Assembly: GCA_026936335.1 (NCBI GenBank)
Contig: JAPMXV010000002.1
Span: 372,001 to 436,000 of the forward strand
Source: Mantamonas sphyraenae
Lineage: Eukaryota; CRuMs; Mantamonadidae
DNA length: 64,000 bases
Direction: 5' to 3'
The notes under the pieces were generated by a model, which saw only the letters and a list, made by a program, of their open reading frames with translations, was not told the DNA's origin and made no database searches. The position numbers and the translations under genes were made by a program. Shown here piece after piece: positions 1-11,084 of the stretch (its first letter is position 1; each line of letters begins with the position of its first letter).

Positions 1-345
1 TTGGACCTTGAGGACACGTCCGAGGTGGAACCAGGGCACCATGTGGGCCGGATTGAGCTGGATGGCCTCGACAAGGCATCGTTTGGCGTTGTCGACGTCG
101 TTTGCGCCGATGTAGTGCATGGCACGGGCCCCGACGGCTTCATAGGAGCGTGGGGAGGATACGCCGGGGCATGGGCCGGGGTTGTGTTGTGTGGTCCAGA
201 GTTGTTTGACGGATTTGGGGAGGGAAGGAGGCGGGAAGGAGGAGGATTTGGGGGGGCTTTGGGGGGGCTTTGCGGGTCTTTGTGGGGGTGGTGGTGGTGG
301 AGGTGGTGCTACGGCGGTTGATTTTGGGCTTGGCTGATGCGGGTG
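1..345 (-). CDS. TPR protein, N-terminal part (truncated by window edge)
   Basis: On the minus strand an open frame runs off the left edge. Its clearest part reads AVGARAMHYIGANDVDNAK followed by a second helix ending in QLNPAHMVPW, a typical tetratricopeptide repeat (Ala at the helix packing position, NP at the turn). TPRs are protein-interaction scaffolds, so no enzymatic role can be assigned. Upstream the frame is Pro/Ser-rich and stays open to a stop at 457-459, but holds no convincing in-frame ATG. An ATG in another frame at 458-460 suggests a short first exon and an unseen intron. The 5' end is unresolved; the TPR part is solid. Confidence 0.55.
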
Positions 346-545
346 GGGTGAGGGAGAGGAGGAGGAGGAGGAGGAGGAGGAGGGTCGGGAGGAGGTGGGG
401 GAGGTGGGGGAGGTGGGATGGGGGTCGGCGCCGAGGGGACCAACAAGGGGTCTGGGTCATCTTTTGGTTTGGTTTGGTTGTGTGAGAGCAGAGGAGGAAT
501 TGAGAATGAGCACGAGTATTGGCAAGAGCAGGTCAACAGGGTCAG

Positions 546-1834
546 GGGGCAGGAAGAAGGAGTTTGGTGAACTTGAAGGATGTGAAGCCGGAGAACGGGG
601 TGAGTTGGGGGAGAGGGGGATGGGGGGTGGAGGGGGAGGGATGGGAGGGGAAAGGGGTGGCTGACATTGGGGTTGGGGGTGAGGGCAGGCGGTGACGCTG
701 GTGGGAGAGTCGCTCAAGTCGTTGGAGTGGCTGGGTCACCAACCGAAACTGGAGACGCTGGACGTGCATGATAACTTTATCAACACGCTGTCTGGGTTTG
801 GGATCTACTACCATTTGCGCTCGCTGGACTTGAGTTTCAACGAGCTGGAGACGCTGGGAGGGCCTGCGGGAGATGCCGAATCTGGCGGTGAGTGGTGGGC
901 GGGAAGGAAGCGGGGGCGCGGCCCAGGTTAGGAGAGCGTGGGTGGGGACTGACACAGGGTTGGGAGGCAGCATCTGAACGTGTCGTCGAATATGCTGAGT
1001 TCGCTGGAAAGCCTGCCAGCGCTGCCTGCGCTGGAGGTGCTGCTGTGCAGCGACAACGAGCTGACGACGTTTGCGGGGCTGGTTTTCCAGCCGCAGCTGA
1101 CGGTGCTGGCGTGTGCAGGGAACCAGATTGGGTCGTTGGAAGGGCTGCCGGCAACACCGAATCTGGAGAGCGTGGAGATGAGTAGGAATCCGGTGTGCGA
1201 GGAGTCGTTGTACACGGTGATGCTTCTGGTGGGGCTGGGCCAGCAACTGGGGTGGGTGGACGGGGTCGAGGTGGACGAGGTGGTGCGTGCGGCGTCGTTG
1301 GCGTTTCCTCGCATCATGTCGCTGGCACTGCGGGAAGGGTTCCCGTGGAGCGAGCTGACGGATGTGGAGAGTGCGCACGGGCTGGCGACACGGTTCCTAG
1401 AAGGGAGGCAGCTGGAGGCACTGGCAGGACTGCCGTATGAGTTGGCAAGTGCACACGTGGACGGAGCTGCGGTGGTGGGGGACACGCTGCGGGCAGGGTT
1501 TGTGTTTGTGCCGCGGGAAAACGCCTCGAGCAGCGGAGGCAATGTCAAGGTGTTTTACCAATGGTTCCGTCTGGAGTCCAATGGGTTGCGGCTGGTGGCA
1601 GCAGGGGAGCACACGAGTCGGTATGTGGTCACAGATGAGGATGTCGGGTATGCGTTGGTGTGTGAGGCAACCCCGTTGCTGCCGGGTGGGGCGTTGGGGT
1701 ATTGTGCCAGGGTGGTGAGTAGGGATGTGAGGTTTGGGATTGGAGAGGGGATGGGGGGGGAGGAGGGGATTGGGGAGGGGAGTGGGGGGCAAGAGGAGGG
1801 GAGTGGGAGTGGGGAGGGGGAGGAAGAGATTTGA
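546..1834 (+). CDS. AIR9-like LRR protein with an A9-type C-terminal domain (frameshifted)
   Basis: Three exons are visible: one ending at 599, then 689-887 and 971-1834. Introns start GTGAGT and carry GGCTGACA or ACTGACA before the acceptor. Exons 2 and 3 encode SDS22-like 22-residue LRRs (LETLDVHDNFINTL, LRSLDLSFNELETL, LEVLLCSDNELTTF). The C-terminus has YQWFRLESNGL and YVVTDEDVGYALVCEATP, which matches the A9 (Ig-like) repeat of AIR9, a microtubule-associated protein of plants and protists; a cytoskeletal role is inferred. The tail is Gly/Glu-rich. The frame entering exon 3 does not match the frame leaving the LRR part of exon 2: removing one G from the GGG near 858-860 restores LETLEGLREMPNLA. 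The start codon was not found, because the frame of exon 1 has no ATG after the stop at 507-509, so an earlier exon is likely. Confidence 0.6.
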
Positions 1835-1881
1835 CGAAATAATGGTTTGTGTTGTTCTTGAGGGTAGGGATCATGTGGGGA

Positions 1882-2550
1882 CTAGGGCTCAGAGACGACG
1901 CTGGCAAGGATCTTGTCTTGGGCGGTGAGCTGGGGGGCGCCGGACAGGAGGCGCTGCTCTTTGGCAAGGCGCACACTGCGTATCCTGTCTGCGTGGGACT
2001 TGTGCAGCTTGCTGGCTTGTTCTTTGGACTTTTTGCTGGCCTTGGAGGTGGCACGTTGCATGGCACGGGCCATGCTGAGGCGGACGCCGCGTTTGAGGAG
2101 AACCTCGACGTGGTCCGGGTGCTGGGCATTCGTGCGCGATGATGATGTGGAGTCGGCAAGGTAGGCCCACAGGTCGTCGTCGACAACCTGGAGGAGGCGG
2201 TCGAGGAGCTCGTCGAGCTTCTTCTTGAGGTGCCTTTGTTCGCCATCGAGGATGCCACCAGTGGACTTGCTGCCCTCTTCGTAGATGTCCTTGCGCGAGC
2301 GCACGTTTGCGTGGCTGCTGCCAACGCGTTGGCGCTTGACGGAGCCGCGGTGGCCGAGGCGTGCGAGGAGGGAGTCGTGGTCGTGTGCACCAGCGCGGGC
2401 GTTGTCGCGGCCATGCGCAACGACGGGCAGCGTGTCGTCGACCTGCATGGAGGCCGCACGCTGCGCCCAAATGTCGGCGGAGGAGGAGGAGGAAGAGGAG
2501 GAGGAGGAGGAGGAGGAGTCGGTGGAGTCTGCTCGCTCGCGCTTGGCCAT
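1882..2550 (-). CDS. Ser-rich basic protein of unknown function
   Basis: A single-exon frame of 222 codons starts at an ATG (2548-2550) that directly faces the start of the PDE-like gene. It begins MAKRERADSTDSS and runs into 13 serines encoded by a purine-rich triplet tract. It then has a predicted helix (LKKKLDELLDRLLQVVDDDL) and a basic Lys/Arg/Ser helix with SKASKKSKEQASKLHKSH. There is no signal peptide, membrane segment or recognisable domain. The basic coiled C-terminal half suggests nucleic-acid or protein binding, but this is only inference. The start is chosen because a longer open frame upstream would cross into the oppositely transcribed gene. Confidence 0.5.
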   Translation of the reverse strand: MAKRERADSTDSSSSSSSSSSSSSADIWAQRAASMQVDDTLPVVAHGRDNARAGAHDHDSLLARLGHRGSVKRQRVGSSHANVRSRKDIYEEGSKSTGGILDGEQRHLKKKLDELLDRLLQVVDDDLWAYLADSTSSSRTNAQHPDHVEVLLKRGVRLSMARAMQRATSKASKKSKEQASKLHKSHADRIRSVRLAKEQRLLSGAPQLTAQDKILASVVSEP

Positions 2551-2596
2551 GGTGCTGGGTGCAGGGGCGCGAGGGGGGAGCCAAAGGGAAACCGCG
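2551..2596. promoter_or_regulatory. Divergent 46-bp start-to-start spacer
   Basis: This is the whole space between the ATG of the Ser-rich gene (minus) and the ATG of the PDE-like gene (plus). It is G-rich and holds GGGGCGCGAGGG but no TATA box. Both promoters must lie here or inside the coding ends. Three other divergent pairs in the window have 47-52 bp between their ATGs, which suggests a common bidirectional arrangement. Confidence 0.3.
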
Positions 2597-5500
2597 ATGT
2601 CGCTGAACCAAGCTCTGGACGCACTCGCCCAGCTCTCGGAGTATGCCAAGCACAGCAGGAACAATCTGGTGGAGGCCATCCACTCGTTGGAAGTCATGCT
2701 GGAGGAGGAGGCAAAGGAGGCGCAGAGAGAGCTGCTGTTTCGAGACACCCACGAACTGATGAGCGGTCTGGTGACGTCGGCTCGACTGAGCCAGTCGCAA
2801 CCAAACCTGCCGGCGGCGGGAGGGCCACATGCACCGGCAACGGTGGCGTCGTCGACGTCGTCGTCGGTGTCTGCACACCCGCCACGTGCGCCACGGACAA
2901 CGACCAAACAACGGTCGCAGACACAACGGCAGCGTTCGCCACACCCGCCCATGCCTGCGGTACACGAGGACCATTTGGCCAAGAACGCATCCACGGACGA
3001 GTGGATTGCGGAGCTGCTGCCCGAAGTGCCGCAGTTTGAGCTGAACGGGCCGACCGAGGCCCCAGCCGCAGCAGGCACATCGAACCGCAGGAAGAGCGTG
3101 AGCAGCACACACTCATCGACACACTCGCACACGTCTGCACGCGCACGCAACACACGGCTGCGTTCAAACAGCACGCGTTCGGATCGCAGCGCAACGTCTG
3201 CCGCGTCGTCGGGCAAGGGGGCCATGACCACAAAACGCAAGAAGGAGCTCAAACACAAGGCTATGCTCCTCGGCAAGACGATTTCTGCGTTCAACAGCTC
3301 GGTAGGTGGATGGGAAAGAGTGCGTGAGGGAGAAAGCGGCGTGCGTGGAGGGAGCCGTTGAGAAATCGCTGACGACGCTGACGACGCGTGTAGAAGGACA
3401 AGACGGCCACGGTGCACACAGGCAAGCATGGAGAGGGTGGGAGTGTGGGAGGTGTGGATGTATATGGGCTTGGGTCGTACGAGGCAACGTTGGCGAGTAT
3501 TGATCAGGTAGGGGATTTGGGGGAGGGGTGTACGTGGGCGGAGGACGGCGGCTGACACGGCACATGCACAGGTTATTGAAAACTCGAAACATCCAGGAAA
3601 GAGCAAGGGACGACGGTCGCGATCGCGCAATGCGTCTCCGACACAGTCTGTCGGGAGCAACGGGTCGTCGGCGGTGCAGCAGCTGGAACCCAGCAACTCG
3701 TACCAGGACGTGATGGCACACGAGGCGTACAAAGCACGTGAGGAGGACGGTTTGGATGACGTGGAAGGCACGCTGAAGGAACTGGAGGCGCAGTCGCGGC
3801 AGATGTCGGAGAAGGATCGGATGCGGAGATCGCAGGTGTCGTCCGCCATCGACTCGATGAACCTGATCGCCGAGCGGGCAGCAAGGCATGCGAGTGGGGA
3901 GTATGACGCACACGAGCCTTTGGATGCTGATGTGCAGCAGGCCCTTCAGGAGATTGGGACGCCGGCAACGTTGAGTTATTTCTACAGCCACGGCGGGGCG
4001 GACAGTGTGTTGCAGTCCACACATGCCGAGATACAGAGGTCACATGATGAGGAGTTGGTTCGGTTGCGTCATGCGTCGACGGCCAGGGTGGATTCGCTCA
4101 TGCAGCAGTTGGATGCGATGGAGGATCATCAGTTGGAGGAGGAGGAGGAGGAGGAGAGGCAAAGGGAGGAGGAGAAAGGGAGGAAGGAGGAGGAGAAAGG
4201 GAAGGAGGGGAAGGTGAAGGAGGTGCATCAGGAGCTGAGAGAGAGCTTGCCCGCTGAAGAGGTTGACGTGACGCCAGAGTCGTCGCCGGAGCCGGTTTCT
4301 CCTCCTCCAGAGCCCGTGGAGGAAGAGGAGTGGGTGGTGGAAGGGGTATTGGAGGTGGAGGAGGTGGTGGAGGATGTGGAGGTGGTGGAGGATGTGGAGG
4401 AGGAGGAAGAGGAGAAGGTGGAGGATGTGGAGGAGGAAATGGAGGAGGAAAAGGAGGAGGAGCCGGTGCAGGAGCAGGTGAGACAGAGGCCGCAGCGTGC
4501 GGTGGTGTCAAAGGCCACACTGGAGCGGTCGCGCAGCCATCGACATGCGAAACGGGGAGAACGCAGCAGCGTGGGGAAACGGTTGGGGGATGTGGAGGAG
4601 GACGGGACAGAGAAGGGAGAGGGAGAGGGCAAAGACTCTGTGTTGAGACACAGCCTGTCGACAAACACGCCGTCGCTGTTGAACAGGACGCCGTCGGTGG
4701 CGCAGGCGCCGCCGTCGCCGCCGGCAAAGGCAAAGGAGGAGCACGGTCACGGAGAGTCCGTCAGAGAGGCCAGTCCAGGCAGCACTCAGATTGCAGAGGA
4801 ACTGGCACTGCTGCGCGAGGAGATTGCATTACTGGCGCAGCAGTCGGCAGGTGCGCCGAGGGCGTTTCCGAAAAAGACGGCCGACAGGCTGCGGAAGCAG
4901 ATGCAGGAGCGCAAGTACCAGCTGGAACCAAAGGACCTGCAGCACATGATGGTGCTGTATGTGGGCACAGAGTGCGAGATGAGCAACGCGCTGAGCGCCG
5001 CGGCGCCGTACAGAATGCGGGTGGCAGACGTGGAGGTGGACGCGCTGGCCATGATCAAGGACGCAGACACGTACACCGAGGACGACAAGTACCGCATCGA
5101 CCTCATTCTGCTGGATGCCACATGCAACAAAATCAACCCCCAGCTGATCCTGGGCACGCTCGACCAGGCGACAGAGTGGCACAGGCGAAGGGTACTCGTC
5201 GTGCTGGACCATATCGACGACCAGGCATACAAGACGTGGTGCAGCGAGTTTGGCGCCCACGGATGTCTGGCACACGACGCACCAAAGCAGCAAACGTCGC
5301 GGCAGGTGCTGTACGAGCTGCAGGGGCTGCATCTCATCCGCATGCTGTCGTCGGAAAACGCAACCATGGACGAACTGGCCACGCAGGTGGACGTGCTGTC
5401 GCAGGCCAACGAAGACCTGCGCGTGAGGCAACACCAGCTGGAGGCGAATCTGAAGCATCTGGTGGCGCTGCAGACAAAGACGGAGCAAAACCACGAGGCG

Positions 5501-7355
5501 GCGCAGGCGGCGCTGCAGAAGCAGGTGAACGAAGCCAACTTTCACGTGCGCACACTGCGCACAAGGCTGACCGACGAACAAGTGCTGGCGGCAGAGCTGG
5601 GCACAGACAACGAGTCGCTGCGGGAAGCCAACCTGGAACTGCTCGCGCAGCAGCAAGAGGCGCAGGATCAGCTGGCGCGGGCACGGGCAGACGCTGGCAC
5701 GCTGCAGCAGCGGCACAAGGAGCTGCTGGGCGCGCTGGAGACGCAGAAACAGGTGAATGTGGAGCTGCAGGCAAGCAAGGACATGATGTCGAAGCTGATG
5801 GCCACCATGATGATTGGGCACGGGGAAGGGGACGCATTGAACCAGGAGGCGACGGAACAGCGGCATCGGGAACAGGACATTGAGCGAGGGCAGCATCTGC
5901 TGGGTGACATGCAGGTGTCCACGTCCATGATGTCGTACCTGCTGGACAGGTACACAAACAGGCTGCGCAGCACGGCGTGGCAGCAGGAGGCGCCCGCGGT
6001 GGGGAGCAGCGACGTGCTGCCTGTGCACGAGTACGTGGCACGGCGCCAGGCAGAGATTGCCAAGAGGCGTCGCGGGACAGACACGTCGCACGTGTCACGC
6101 GTGCTGGGCTACGAGTTTATGCGCAGGTGGGACTTTCGGTCGGCAGACTACAGCGCAGAACAGCAGCGCACACTGGTGGTGGAAATGTTTAATGATTTGG
6201 GCCTGCCGCTGCGCTTCAAGTTTCCGGAGGCCATCTGGCAAACCTGGTGGACGCGGTGCGGGCGGCGCACGATCCGCAGTGCCGTTTGCAAACTACACGC
6301 AGAGTCTGGACACGGTGCATGCGCTGTACATGCTTCTGGAACGCACGGATGTGCTGTCGCTGCTGCGAGATCTGGACGTGTTTGCGCTGATGCTGGTGGC
6401 GTTGTGTTCGCACATCGACCATCCGGGCACGAGCAACGAGTTTGAGATTGCGTCGCAGAGCGCTCTGGCACACAGGTACAACGACGACCGTGTGATTGAG
6501 CAGCACAAGGCGTGCTGCATGTTTAGCCTGATCAACGATCCGCACAACGATGTGTTTGTGGGCCTGTCGTTGGACGAGTTTCTGTACGTGCGCCACCTCA
6601 TGATCCACCTGATGCTAAACACAGACGTGGGGCGGCACTTTCAGGTGCTGGCAGCGTTTGAGAGGCGCATGGTGGTGCCGGAAGAGGGCCACGACGACGT
6701 GCAGCCGCTGAACAAGGAATCCAAGGCGGACCGGATCCTGGTGATGAACATGCTGATGCGAGTGAGCGCAAACATGTGGCTGGCCAAGGAGTGGGAGCTG
6801 CACAGGGAGCGGGCAGACGCGTACTATGCCGAGCGGACGCACGAGATGCAGGTGCTGGCGGAGGAGAGCGAGCGGCACGACTATTCGGCGGTGGGCGAGA
6901 GCCAAAACCTGCTGATGGTGAACGAGATTGAGTTTGTGGCCGTGCCTGTGTTTGCGTCGTTTGTGCGCTGGTTCTCCGAGTGCAAACCCATGATCAGGCA
7001 GATCTACTACAACAAGAGCAAGTGGCTGGACGCACACGCACTGGCTACCGCGCCGGAACCGCCGGTGACGCATCCAATGATTGTGTTTGAGGAGAAGGAT
7101 GCACGCACAGCGCTGGGAGATTCCATGCGGCGTGTTCAGGTGCATGATCTGAGCACGCGAGGTGACAAGGCAAGCGAGAAGAAGGTGGTGGTCAAGAAGA
7201 AGCTTGCGCGAAGCAAGAAGAAGAAGAAGGGGAGGGCGGATGGGGAGAAGAGTGAGGATGGGTTGGATTTGTCTTCTGTGGTGGTGGCTGGGTCGGGGTC
7301 GGGGTCGGGGTTGGGGTCGAGGTTTCCGCCGATTCGGGGGAGGGGAGGAAAATAG
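2597..7355 (+). CDS. REC-like / coiled-coil / cyclic nucleotide phosphodiesterase-like protein, probably catalytically dead
   Basis: Exons are 2597-3301, 3394-3507 and 3572-7355; all joins are phase 0, and GCTGACAC precedes the second acceptor. The protein (about 1,500 aa) has a Ser/His-rich N-terminus, a Glu-rich stretch, then a receiver-like domain (MMVLYVGTECEM, RIDLILLDATCN) as in the N-terminus of PDE8. A long coiled coil and a class I PDE HD domain follow. The PDE fold is clear (DLDVFALMLVALCSHIDHPG, then TSNEFEI and YNDDRVIEQHKA), but the metal and catalytic residues are gone. HNxxHA is ANYTQS, HDxDHP is SHIDHP, the distal AD is AN, and the invariant Gln region is NEIEF. A scaffold or pseudo-enzyme role is inferred. 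The frame changes twice within 60 bp (near 6232 and 6285); each is repaired by adding one base, giving EAHLANLVDAVRAAHDPQC before the HD domain. The Lys-rich tail contains a Gly/Ser repeat. Confidence 0.75.
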
Positions 7356-7612
7356 AAGGGGGTGAAGGATGTTTTTTTTCAAGTGAGGTGTGTGGTTTTG
7401 GGGGAGGTGGAAGACGGGGTCCTGGGAGTAGGTTTGGAGTTGAGTTGTGCGCAGAGCGAGGATGGTGGGCAAAGGGGCAACGGGGCAGGAAGGAGGTTGA
7501 GAGGGCAAGATGGGAGGGATGGGGCAGGGGAGGAGGCAGAGAGGAGAGGAGGGAGCGAGGAGAGGAGGAGAGGAGGTGGGGAGGAGAAATTTGACAGGAG
7601 GTGATCAGCTGA

Positions 7613-8068
7613 TCATTCATTTTCGGCGGAGGAGGAGGTGGAGGCGGAAAAGAGGGGCTTGGAGGCTTCTTTCTCGATGTGGAGGGCGGCGTGCTCCTTC
7701 TTGGCCTCTTTGATTTTGTGGAGGACGTCAAGGGTCTCTTGGACAGGCTGGGCAAACTCGTCAAAGTCGAGCTCGTCGAGGGCGGCGAGGACATCCTTGG
7801 CCTGGATCATTGTGCGCTTGCTTTGGCGGCTGATGTCGAGGGCGCTGTGGAAAGGAGGGTGTGAGGAGAGGGCGGGGAGAGAGGGGAGGAGGGCGCAGGG
7901 GTGCGTGGGGTGTGCATACGTGGCGGTGAGGTAGTTGATGAAGATCTGGGCCGCGTGGCCAACGGCAAGGCGGGCATCCTTCTGGGCCTGCATGCCCTCG
8001 GGGAGCACCGCTTTCATCACACGGGCGACGACCGCCTTTTGGAGCTCGAGGGACGGGTCGGTGGACAT
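7613..8068 (-). CDS. POLE3: DNA polymerase epsilon subunit 3 / CHRAC histone-fold protein
   Basis: Two exons, 7920-8068 and 7613-7844, joined in phase 2, give 126 aa. The protein is an H2B-like histone fold: VVARVMKAVLPEGMQAQKDA, then GHAAQIFINYLTATALDI, then KRTMIQAKDVLAALDELDF. This matches Dpb4/POLE3, which pairs with an NF-YC-like partner in the polymerase epsilon holoenzyme and in CHRAC/ISW2 remodellers, acting in the nucleus at replication forks and nucleosomes. The C-terminus is short and charged, as usual. The intron (GTATGC donor, CCACAG acceptor) splits the L2/alpha2 region, and removing it restores the conserved TATA-D-I stretch, which confirms the model. It is divergent from the SPO11 homologue, with 49 bp between start codons. 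Confidence 0.9.
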   Translation of the reverse strand: MSTDPSLELQKAVVARVMKAVLPEGMQAQKDARLAVGHAAQIFINYLTATYAHPTHPCALLPSLPALSSHPPFHSALDISRQSKRTMIQAKDVLAALDELDFDEFAQPVQETLDVLHKIKEAKKEHAALHIEKEASKPLFSASTSSSAENE

Positions 8069-8117
8069 GGAAGGGGTGGGTTGGGGGCAGGTGCGCGTGG
8101 GCAGGCAAGGACGGCAC
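8069..8117. promoter_or_regulatory. Divergent 49-bp spacer between POLE3 and SPO11
   Basis: This short G-rich spacer separates two opposing ATGs. It contains GGGTTGGGGGC and TGCGCGTGGGC, similar in composition to the other divergent spacers here. No TATA element is visible. Its regulatory function is inferred from position only. Confidence 0.3.
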
Positions 8118-8153
8118 ATGAGCACGCAAGGGACACTGGACGCGTTGATCACA

Positions 8154-8185
<32 letters not shown>

Positions 8186-9667
8186 TAGTAGCAGCAGCAG
8201 CAGCAGTGGGAAGCGGAAGAAAAAGAGCCCGCGCAAGAGCAGTGGGGGGCGAAAGCGGCGGCGAGAGGACTTTGAGGACGAGGACGGGCGGGAGGAGCAG
8301 GAGAGGCTGGACCGGGAAGTGGCACTGGCGATGCAGGCGTCGATCAAAAAGTCGCGTGTGCTGGACGCAGTGAAGAAGCAGCAGGTGGTGGAGCGGAAGA
8401 ACAGAGGCAAGCAGCGCGTCAAGTTGAGCGAGCTGGGGTTGGAAGGGGTGCGGAAGGAGGTGCGGGACATGAACGAGGCCCAGGTGATGAACGAGATTGA
8501 ACGCGTGATCTTTGAGGCCGCCCAGAGCATCATGCAGGGACAGGGTAAGCAGAGAGAGAGAGAGAGGGCGGGGGAGGGGGAGACAAGGCGTGCTGATCGC
8601 TCACCTTTTTTCCGACACGCGCACACAGGCTTTTCGTACACCGTGCCGACGCGGAGCTCCAAAAACACAAAGTGGATCCCAGAGCTGGACCAGGTGGTGC
8701 TGTTGAACCAGGTGACGGACAGGTCGTTTGGGAGCAAGAGCAGCGCACTGTGAGTTGCTTTTTGCGTTTTTGCACAGTGGGTGCTGGCTGACACAAAGAT
8801 GACAGGAAAACGGCCATCACCACACGGATCCTGCAGATTGTGCACGAACTGTGCATGAAGAGGATCCACGCAACAAAGCGTGACGTGTTCTACTCGGACG
8901 TGAAGCTGTTTCAGAAGCAGGGCGCGTCGGACACGGTGCTGGAGGACGCGGCGTCGCTCCTCGGGTGCACGCGGTCGTCGATGAACGTGGTGGGCTCGGA
9001 AAAAGGAGTGGTGGTCGGGTGCATCAAGTACAGGGAGAGCGGAGACGAAATCGACTGCACGCGGATGGGCGTGGGAGGCAAGGCGATCCCGCCGACCGTG
9101 GACGACATCACGGACATCGAGTCGACGGCAGACTTTATCCTGCTGGTGGAGAAGGACGCCGCGTTTATGCGGCTGGCGGAGGACCGGTTCTACAACGACT
9201 ACCCGTGCATCATCATCACGGCCAAGGGCCAGCCGGACGTGGCTACACGTCTGTTTCTGCACAAGCTGGCGTACGAACTGAAAATCCCAGTGCTGGGCCT
9301 GGTGGACGCCGATCCGTACGGGCTGAAGATCCTGAGCGTGTACACGAGCGGGTCCAAGAACATGGCGTTTGACTCTGCGCATCTGACGACGCCAGACATC
9401 AAGTGGCTCGGGGTGAGGCCGTCGGACCTGGACAGGTACCGGATCCCGAAGCAGTGCAGGCTGGACATGACGGAGAACGATATCAAGACGGGCAAGGAGA
9501 TGCTGAACGAGGACTTTATCCTGAAAAACCCGGCGTGGCACGCGGAACTCAAGACAATGGTGCAGACAAAGCAAAAGGCGGAAATCCAGGCGCTGAGTAG
9601 CTTTGGGTTCCAGTATTTGAGCAAGGTGTTTCTGCCGCTGAAGCTGCAGCAGGGAGACTGGATCTGA
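8118..9667 (+). CDS. SPO11: SPO11 / topoisomerase VI subunit A-like protein
   Basis: Exons are 8118-8544, 8629-8749 and 8806-9667, giving 469 aa; the frames close exactly at both introns, the second with GGCTGACAC. The N-terminus has an 18-residue serine run from an AGC/AGT microsatellite, then a basic region. The winged-helix (5Y-CAP) domain holds the catalytic tyrosine in [14 protein letters not shown]. The Toprim domain follows with LLVEKDAAF (acidic Glu) and [12 protein letters not shown] (DxD metal site). The family makes meiotic DNA double-strand breaks (SPO11) or, with a B subunit, decatenates DNA (Topo VI, as in plants and some protists). No B subunit is in the window, so the choice between the two stays open. 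All core catalytic residues are present and the length is typical. Confidence 0.9.
8154..8207 (+). repeat. AGC/AGT microsatellite coding for poly-serine
   Basis: Eighteen consecutive AGC or AGT codons encode a serine run near the N-terminus of the SPO11 homologue, before the conserved domain. Interruptions by AGT suggest it is partly stabilised. Length variation between strains is likely. Confidence 0.9.
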
Positions 9668-9918
9668 AGCAGGGTGCCGGCGCCGCGGGAAGCAATTGAA
9701 AGCCAAGCGAAAAAGGAAGCTTCTCTTTTCTCGTCTACGTCGTCGTCCCAGTGCATATTGTCAGTCTGCGGCGCGTGTGCAATTTTCATTGAGAGAGAGC
9801 TTTTGGCGGGACAAAACCCAAACGCAACTTGGCGCGGATCTGCTTTTTTTTGAAAAGCGAAACGATCACCAACACCTCAGGAGCAAGAGGCGTGGAACGA
9901 GAGCAGGGAGAGGCAAGG

Positions 9919-10995
9919 ATGCAAGACACATACCAAGAGTACGACGACAACCACACGAGCGGCGGGCGGGGCGTGCCGAGCGCGCCTGTGGGCCGTGCGC
10001 AAAAGATGCTTGCGCAGCAAGCGGCGGATCACAAAATGAAGCCGAGCGCACAACGGTTCGCACAGCAGTTTCTGCAAGAGGCAGCCGGGTGGGAACTGGA
10101 CACACTGAGCACACGGGAGCTGGCGGTGCTGCACGACCGGCTAGAGTCGCTCCAGAAGGACATCGAGCAGCTGGAGGGGCTTGTCAAAGGCGGGAGCGGG
10201 AAAACAAGCAACGGTTACCGGCGATCCGCGCGCCGTCTTTCGGACCCGCTGTTCCCTAGCGAGTTTAAGGAGGAAGTCGGGGCGGTGAAGGAGCAGGTGG
10301 CGACGCAGATGGAGACGCAGGGGTGGAGCACGGACGGCGGGAGGCCCAGCGTGACGCGTGTGGCGTCGTTGTTGACGAGGCGCGGAAAATCCGCGAGCTG
10401 GGATGAAGGGCGCGGGGCGGGCAAAAGCAGCGGGGCGGGCAAGAGGAGGGTGCAGAGGACGGGCAGTGTGGGGAGCGTGGGAAGCACAGGGAGCACAAGC
10501 AGTGCAGGGAGCAGGAGGAGTGCAGCAAGTGGAAGGGGCAGGCGAGGCGGGGGCGGGGGAAAGATCAGCCGCAAGAACGGGAACATGGAGGTGGACGAGG
10601 GCGGGGTGAGCGTGACGAGCGGCGTGCGGCGCAAGTCGCAGAGCAAGAGCGGAGGCGGAACGGGGGCAGGAGGGTCGTTGTGCACAAACAACCATCCGGA
10701 CAGGTGCTGCGCGTGCGGGAACCGGATCTACATCAAGGGGCGGTCGCACTGGCGGCACGAGTGTGACTGCTCGCACAACTTTCATCTCAAGTGTGTGAGC
10801 AAGGCCGACTTTGCGTTTAGCACGACGGTGTGTCACAGCTGTGGGAAGCATGCGCCGTTGTACAAGGTGGTGCGGCCGACGGTGAGTGCCGGAGCAGGCA
10901 GTGCCGGAGGAGCGAGTGGCGGAGTGGGCAGCGGCGGAGTTGGCAGTGCCGAGAGGAGGATTGAGGAGTTGAGTGCGATGGGAGGGCAGAAATGA
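9919..10995 (+). CDS. Low-complexity protein with a C-terminal RING/PHD-like zinc finger
   Basis: A single exon gives 358 aa from the first ATG (MQDTYQEYDD). The middle is disordered and rich in Gly, Ser, Arg and Lys (SVGSVGSTGSTSSAGSRR). Near the C-terminus is a Cys/His cluster: RCCACGNRIYIKG, then RHECDCSHNFHLKCVSKAD, then TTVCHSCGKHAPLY. The spacing (CxxC, CxC, HxxC, CxxC) fits a cross-brace zinc finger of RING or PHD type, but I cannot decide between E3 ligase and histone reader. A short coiled coil (LAVLHDRLESLQKDIEQLE) lies near residue 75. It is plus-strand, 250 bp after SPO11 and 90 bp before CCR4. Confidence 0.6.
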   Translation: MQDTYQEYDDNHTSGGRGVPSAPVGRAQKMLAQQAADHKMKPSAQRFAQQFLQEAAGWELDTLSTRELAVLHDRLESLQKDIEQLEGLVKGGSGKTSNGYRRSARRLSDPLFPSEFKEEVGAVKEQVATQMETQGWSTDGGRPSVTRVASLLTRRGKSASWDEGRGAGKSSGAGKRRVQRTGSVGSVGSTGSTSSAGSRRSAASGRGRRGGGGGKISRKNGNMEVDEGGVSVTSGVRRKSQSKSGGGTGAGGSLCTNNHPDRCCACGNRIYIKGRSHWRHECDCSHNFHLKCVSKADFAFSTTVCHSCGKHAPLYKVVRPTVSAGAGSAGGASGGVGSGGVGSAERRIEELSAMGGQK

Positions 10996-11084
10996 AGCGC
11001 CGGGAGGCGGGGGTGCGCTCGCGCAGGCAATCGTGGCACATTGAGTTGAGAACTTTGGAGACCACAGCACGGCCAAGCACACAC

